Origin: Phoronis ovalis
Lineage: Eukaryota > Phoronida > Phoronidae
NCBI GenBank assembly: GCA_028565635.1
Contig: JAOXYB010019083.1
Coordinates: 1 to 17,978, forward strand
Direction: 5' to 3'
DNA length: 17,978 bases
How positions within the stretch are numbered: position 1 is the first letter of the stretch; the number at the start of each line of letters is the position of its first letter. Both the position numbers and the translations under genes were made by a program. Positions 1 to 7,200 of this stretch are shown here, in pieces. Under the pieces are notes generated by a model. It saw only the letters and a program-made list of their open reading frames with translations, did no database searches and had not been told where the DNA came from.

Positions 1-2
1 AT

Positions 3-95
3 TTGGATTGCTACCCTAAAATTTCAAAAAAAAATGGATTGGGTTTGCTACCGCAAGCTAAAATTTTGGATTGGGTTCAGTAGCACATTCCCGTA
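3..95. repeat. Degenerate tandem repeat at window edge
   Basis: The motif TTGGATTG or TGGATTG occurs three times, near 4, 35 and 67, spaced about 32 bases. Parts of GCTACC and CTAAAATT follow the first two copies. It is cut by the window start, so its full extent is unknown. Confidence 0.5.
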
Positions 96-113
96 GTCAA
101 AAAACCTTGAGTA

Positions 114-123
114 CCCCCCCCCC
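114..123 (+). repeat. C10 homopolymer
   Basis: Ten consecutive C follow GAGTA. Such tracts are common at the ends of invertebrate repeats, but no partner end is visible here. Confidence 0.8.
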
Positions 124-3100
124 TGGACTATTCTCGTCCTGAACACAGGTTTTAGATGTTAAAATGTTTGTCTCGCTCGCATTTTTTTAAAGTAACCAGA
201 ACGACCTTGCAGTTAATAATACTCTTACTATCGCATATTTTAACTCGGTCACAATGGAAAATGTTGGTGCATGCAAAAATGTAATATACAAGGGAGATGT
301 CCTTTAGCCTCAGTTAAGTTTTTTAAGATGGAAAACTATTGCGGATATATTACTTTGATACACAAGTTAAAACTTATTGATGTTTTAATCCGTCTTCTGA
401 TTATAATGGATTTTGTTTAATGAAATAGAAAATCAACATGAAAAGTACATGTCATACACAAAATTCGCTCTACGTCGCAATAAAATGCGGTTAATTTTTT
501 TTTTTTGTTGTACAAAGTTCACCAGCAAGTACATAGAATGTGCGCACCGCCTCAAAAAAGTACTCGTTCTGTTCGTTAAATTCACTACAACGATGATTTT
601 CGGGGAAGTACCGCCATTGTCCAATCACTGTAGTTGCTCCAAGTTACAATAACCATCTTGGACGTTGAAGGTCTTGGTGAGCACCAGTAACAATGCGTTG
701 GATTAAATGCAGGTGCAAATGCCGAACTGGATTTCAGTAAACCTGGCGAATACTTGTCGTCGAAATGCACGACACCCAATGCAAGTTCGCTTCTATTACA
801 GATACAGAAATACAGAGAAAACATTACAAACAAATAAGTACCTCAGGTCTATGGCAAACTTTTAATTCAAAAGCAAATTCTTAAAAAAATTCTATGTCCG
901 CGAGTATCAACCAGTTAATCAACTCGAGGCAGTAGTCATGCATGCACTGAACCCATTTAAATTGATTGAGAATCCTGATCAAGTTGATTGTACTTGATCT
1001 TACAATTTCCGTTAAAGATGATGTATCATTATACTTATATTTGTAAACAAGCTTGATTTATGATGGAATACAATTAAAATGCAGTCAAAACACCCGGTCA
1101 AAACAACAAAAATTTGCCTCCTCATACTTACATAAAAAAGCGCATCCAACTCAGTGAGGGCGAAACATTTAAGAACATGATGAGAAGGGCTGCAAGATTA
1201 TTAGATATATTATAATGTATGCTAACTTTCTGATGTGATGGGTCAGTTGGTACAGTACCGAAGCTTACCCAGTAAATTAGTACAAAAACATAATCGGAAA
1301 TCGACTAAATTATTTGTAATACATTTTTATGTGTGCTCTCATCTTTCTAGCTTTCTACCTGGCCCTCTTATTTTCCGGTGGCATACAAGTAATTGCTTGT
1401 TTTATTTTCAAATAATTTAACCCACGTAGTTCATAACTATCATCTTTTGGCTCCAAAAACCTTAAACTAATTGGATAATTTGACACAGAGGTCTGCTTTA
1501 AAAATCTAAAAAGTTATTGCGTGTCTTTGTACAAAAAGGTTATTATTACTTGCCGCCAGGAAATGACAATTGAGCAGAAATGCTATTATCCTTTTAATTT
1601 GATTCCCAACTTTTTAAAAATCCGTTTTGTAAAACGCGGTTATTAATGCTTTGTAATTTTTACGGTCAGTCTATTAAAGTCTTTAATTAGCAATCCTTTT
1701 GATATCCAATGGACATGAAAATAATATAGAGATTATTTTGTTGGAAAAAATCACACAGATGAAACAAATACAAAATGTCAAGAAAACCAAAATGTTTTGG
1801 CAAAAGCAATCAAACATTTGGCATCGTGATATTTCAAACACGCGAGCTATCTCCAGAAGCATAACTCGCTGCCTTGTCTTACGGGAAACGTTTGAATCGT
1901 ATATATACAAACTCCATTTGTTGGGATGAGCCGTTAATCTGCACTCAAAACTACATATGTACTATTTAGTAAGAATAGTGCCAAATCATATAATTTTGGA
2001 AGTCGAGTAGTTGAAGCTGACAGCAGAAGTTTATTTCTGTAAACTCAAGTACATAATCACCCCCCATTTCAGCAATTCAGGCACTTTATCAATTCTGGTG
2101 TTAATAGTCGTTGACTTACTTGTTTCAGCTAATTAGAACTGATTCAAGAGCACTTGTTTTTTGTTGTTTTACAATGATCGTATTGTTAAATGTTAGTTTA
2201 TGCTAAATCAAATGTCCGTATCAAATAACACCAGGTGGCATGTTACGTCTACGGTAACAGGAGTAAAACGGCCCAGGAAGACAATAGATGTCACATTGAG
2301 TGCATGGATTATAGACTTTATGGACTCGAATGCATAGATATGCGTAATATTGGTTTCTGGTGGAAAATGTTGCTTTCGATCAACTATTAAATTGCAATCG
2401 AGTATAGCAATTTGCTTGTTACTGGATAAACATTACTTGTGAAATAATGTCGGGAAAAATCAAATGTCCTGTTATAAATGATCGCAAACACCAATGTAAA
2501 AAAACGAGCATAAAATGAATTCCTATACATTAAAATTTTATAAAGTTTGTCTAACGTATGAGAAATTCCTATATATTCCTGTTGCATACATACAAGTACA
2601 TGTGAAAACAGTGTACCAACTAATGTAAGCTGTGCCAAATTACAAAACTAAAAAAAATGAACATTAAATATTTTTATGATGTTTTGTCTATTCCATTTGA
2701 AGAATAGCAACAGACAAGTTATCGCAAAAAATAAATGTATTTAATTTTGTGATATCTATAAGCATGGAGTTCGATTTTACTTAAATTAGTAAATGCCTTA
2801 CAATAGAACATATTTTCCTATATAATTATTTATAAAATGTAATTTGCTTTCCTATAAAAGAGTTAGAAGTTGGTTTGTTATTGTTTTTTTTCTCCAGTAA
2901 TTATATTCCAGAAAGCTGCTTGTTATTGACGTTTCTCAATACTAAAAGAGCACCAGATTTTTACAGGGGCTATTATATCTATAAGTGCTATAATTAGTAT
3001 AGTTGTCTTCAGTGTATATGTAGTATTGTCGAATTAAAATAACGGTTTATCTCGTTCTTTCCTGTACACCTGCTTGATAACTTTGTAACTGTTTTGTCTG

Positions 3101-3236
3101 TACGATTTTTATTAATTGAAAGTAATTAGGCTAATTTTAACCAAAAATCTTGTTAATTTAAAGTCCCACACTGTTTGTGTCGTTTCTTTTTAAAGTTCGA
3201 AAGTCTCTTTAAGTTTCATGTCAAATGTTAAACTAA

Positions 3237-3320
3237 AGTCGCAGGTGAAGAAACGGTAGAAGGGCTCCTTGCATGCAGAGTCGCAGGTGAAGAAACGGTA
3301 GAAGGGCTCCTTGCATGCAG
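3237..3320 (+). repeat. Exact 42-bp tandem duplication
   Basis: Two head-to-tail identical copies, 3237-3278 and 3279-3320, each start AGTCGCAGGTG and end CTTGCATGCAG. Identity over 42 bp implies a recent event. The unit is more GC-rich than its AT-rich surroundings. Confidence 0.95.
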
Positions 3321-4177
3321 TGTCTGTTTTATTTCCACTTTAGTTTATTTGTATTTGTTATTTATTGATACAGAAAATTTTGTGAAGCGTATTAAAATGA
3401 TTTTTCTACTTGAATCTAATCATGAATGTTCAATTGGTGTTAAAATTGCATTTTTTTCTTCGAACACACGAGATAAAATGTTGACTTCTAGTAATGTCAG
3501 CAATAATTTAATACATAATTATACAATAGTATTTCATTTCGTACTATTTGTTAAAAAAATACTTTACAAGGCAGTTCTTTTTAAATTTGACTTTCACATG
3601 AACTTGTTATGTTCGAAATGTAATACATTGCCAAGCCATTTCAGGTTTTAATTGTCAATTTACCTAATTAGAACTCCACGAATAAAATATATTATTTCAG
3701 TATCAAAATTACCATGTATGAAATTATCTCCGGATGTTCAACAATAAACAAACTTTGAAAAAAATAAAGTACCTACTTTGTAACTGTTTTGCAGAAAGAC
3801 ACCGGTTTTGAAATATTTTTTCTCAGCTGAATTAACAAAATTTATAAAATAAGGCAGTTACTGCTCATAGGTTCACACAAAAGGATACACACATTACATG
3901 TAATAATATCCTCATGAATTATATGCGCTATTTTTGGCTTCGTCTCTATATCCGACATTGCCGTTTGCTAATGTGAACGTGAGATTTTAATTTATCTCAC
4001 AGTTAAGGATCCAGACTTCCTTAATTTTCTTAATATGAACTGATCACTGGGATATATGTTACGTCACAAATTACATAACTTAATTAACTCCATGACTTTT
4101 ATTAATTTTAGAGTATTCTGATCTCAGATGTAAAATTAATTTTATATAATTATTAATCCTCTTTTTCTATGTTACAG

Positions 4178-4249
4178 AAGGCTAAGACAGACCAATATAG
4201 CAGTTTTACACGAGAGTGCCTTACAGAATTACGTAAATTTAAGAAAAGT
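4178..4249 (+). CDS. LGR exon, first leucine-rich repeat in window (72 bp)
   Basis: The acceptor gttacag ends at 4177 and the donor is GTAAGT at 4250. Read after one carried base, it gives RLRQTNIAVLHESALQNYVN, then LRK and a split Val. This aligns with the first small repeat exon of FSHR (exon 2). The carried A needs an upstream exon ending in two bases of a codon (TT or CT would give Leu). Confidence 0.88.
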
Positions 4250-7200
4250 GTAAGTAACTTTACCACAGCCAGATCACAGCATAGTTAAAATAAGATGGTA
4301 AAAAAACATGTATCTTGTTTTTTCGAATATGAATATTCATTATTATGGATTTCAATAAAAAATACAGTTACATATTTAAAAATAAAATTTAAAGAAACAC
4401 CCTACATTTATATTAAAAAAGTAAAATAAAAAATATACTAAAGTGATAACAGTATTTATGCATGACTGCCAAATCTGTCTTTTCAGAGTCATTGATCAAG
4501 ACGAAGCCTTGCATACAATTGAGCCGTTTGCTTTCTATCATCCAAAGGAACTTCAGTTATTGTAAGTGGCTATATAATTTCAGTTTATTGAATGCAGGTA
4601 TACACAGGGCGTACCACTGCACGTCGCAGCACAACACGACCCACCTTTGTTTTACCACGTCGTGACAAATTTTTGTTTAAAGTCACTGTCCTAATCTTAC
4701 GCGCAAACCTGCTGTTTTGTTCCTACACTACCCTAGTAAAATACTATTGTCTTTCGAAACTAACAAAAATTAAAACGTATGATGAAATTTTTCAAGTTGC
4801 AATACAATAGCTTGTTATCGTCAAGTAGAGAAATTATAAATATACGCATGTAAACAAGTCTTATGACAAAAAATAGTGTATAGACGACATATTGTTGCGA
4901 CAGAAGGAAAATAAATATGTACTTTGTATTCACTGGAAAACAACAAACTAGGACCATCGGAATATTGCTACATGAAAATGTTCACAGTATGTGTGAGTAA
5001 TTTTTAATTTTAAAAGAAGATAGTATATGAGACTTGGACTTCAGGTTAGGACCTATGATTAGGATTTTTTTCAGTCGAAGTGAATACTAGTACTAGATCT
5101 AGTATACTGTGACGCTTTAAAGACAGCTCGCGGATCTTTGGCGCCAAAAAAATGTATTATGCCGTATTATTAAATACAGCGGTGAGGTGGCATTAAATTG
5201 TTAATCAGCTGAAATTATTTTCTGTATCATACTAATGCGAACGATGTTTTGCAGGGAAATTACCAATTGTTTTTATTTAACCGAAATGCCAGCAGGAGTG
5301 TTGTCGACATTTAAAAAGTTGACTCATCTGTAAGTATACCTTCATATATAATTACATGAATGAACGAAATACACGACGTTCTTGCGCCATAACTACTGTA
5401 GTTGCTGTGTAGAGTAAAGGTGACTATGAACTACTAAAACTTTACAATAAGAAATTAATTTTTTAATAGCTATAGCCTTATATGTTCGTCCGTGTAGTGT
5501 ATTATCTAAAACTGTTCTTGTGTTGAAATTAAAATTTCTGTTACAGAACTATAACAGGCACAGGTTTGACTGATATCCCCAATATGCAGATATTTCAGGC
5601 AGATCACGGACTCACCGAAATGTAAGTATTTCAGCAATTCTCACAATCAGTCCTGAAGTAGCATAATTTGTATCCGCGTACATGTTAATTGCATTAACGG
5701 GTACACTTGTACGATCAACACAACAGTACCATATTATCTGCTGAGCTACATTAAGGCCCTAAATTCATGTAACCCTAGTAGGTCGTTATCCATGGAACTG
5801 AAGGTTGTTTTAAAAGTTTGCCTGTGGGGAAAATTTATCATTATCTACAACTTTCACTTGCCATGATTGAATGCATGTATGTCCATGTAAAATGTTATCG
5901 TGAGGGCATTTCATCCAATCAGATTACATTAATTCATCCAATCAGATTACATTAATCGGGGGAGGGACTTACCTAGTTTTTGGTAACTATGATGCAATAC
6001 CTACACCAACAGCCATGAATCACTATTCCCCCGGGAATATTCCATAATAATACTGCGCAGTAAACGTTGACTTTGTGAACAAATCTTGTTTACACAAAAA
6101 TCTATTACATCATGATGATTCAAAATAGTGGATTGGGGTCACTCTCTCCAGCTACAGAAACACATATTCTAATTCGATAGACAAACTTAATTCTGCACAC
6201 TATAACTTCCATTGAAAAACTGCACACCTCCTCCACACCTATATCATGTGCCTACATATTTGAGTCCACGTCTCCCAATATAAATGATACACCTATAACT
6301 ACATGAATACAATACCAAAACAATTGCTGTTACCTTAGTGCCTGTGTGTGTGCGTGATGTTTATGTGCGTCATGTGTGTATGGTATGTATGTGCGTGCGG
6401 TGTGTGTTTGTGACGTGTGTTTGGGGGTGGAGTGTGTGTGTGTGTATAATACAGTCGCAACGTTATTACGTTCATGTCGTATCACATTCCTAAGAGGTGC
6501 GCAGTTTCACGATGAAGGTTATAGTGTTAGTATTAAGTTTGTCTATTGAATGTATATTTTCTTTGTAGCTGGAGATAGTTGGGTGCCGAGGTCTTTTATT
6601 TGATGACCTATACGTTTTAGGTTTTTGCTATAGTCACAGCTCCAAACACAGTAATTTTATTTATTTGTAATTCTTAGACGATCTGCCAGTTATTATACTA
6701 CAAAAACGTTTCTAAAATTTAGTAAAGACAACGATACAGGCTCCTGCACTTACACAGCAGCTAACAAAATATTTTTGAATAAAACAACTGAACTGCTGCA
6801 TGGAAAGTGTTACATGATGTTTTATTCTTCAACTGAGATTTTGTTCTTCCAGAAATCTATCGAATAATCAAAACATTAAAAGCATTGGAAACTTGACGTT
6901 TGATAGGCTTATCACGTACAATTTGTAAGTAAGAATGTAAATGTTTTCGTTATTTTGCAATTAATTAGCTCTCCACTTTATGAACGCTCATATGCTGAGT
7001 TTTAACGCTAGCAGCTACTGACACACAGTCAAATGTATAGTCATTCAATGATGATTTATTTGGCAGATTATTATCACAACGAATTTTAACATAAAGAACA
7101 TGTATGGGCACTTTATAGTGTTACCTTTTTGCCGAAGAATATTAAAGCCAATTGAACTAAAGTAGGTTTAAACTTGCAAAAATTGTAATTTCTTTGTTGT

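Larger units (their letters stand above)
1..4177. other. No supported gene; intron or flank upstream of the first visible LGR exon
   Basis: I read the + strand for the missing LGR exon 1: a Met, signal peptide and Cys-rich cap ending in phase 2 at a GT donor. The donor-like sites near 676, 1973, 2624 and 3978 were tested and fail through in-frame stops or the wrong content. Short open frames here (for example 413-652, 1699-1929 and 2387-2638) are AT-rich and look random. The region holds only the repeats listed separately. It could be a long first intron or intergenic DNA. Confidence 0.6.
5622..6852 (+). other. Largest visible LGR intron, 1231 bp
   Basis: It begins GTAAGT and ends TTCCAG. 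It holds the 23-bp duplication, the fold-back element and the GT-rich tract listed separately. Its repeat load explains why it is longer than the other visible LGR introns (195-693 bp). Confidence 0.85.

Noticed and set aside
413-652. 79-codon open frame with a CSC motif as the missing LGR exon 1
   Set aside because: It ends in a stop, has no phase-2 donor, and the GTGAGC downstream at 676 is preceded by an in-frame TGA in the needed phase.
3349-3651. 100-codon open frame downstream of the 42-bp duplication
   Set aside because: AT-rich, low-complexity content with no recognisable domain, conserved neighbour or splice signal; length is within chance for AT-rich intron DNA.
4462-4810. Overlapping frames over the second LGR exon and the following intron
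   Set aside because: They read the exon 4487-4561 in the wrong phase, or lie in the intron; no domain is recognised.
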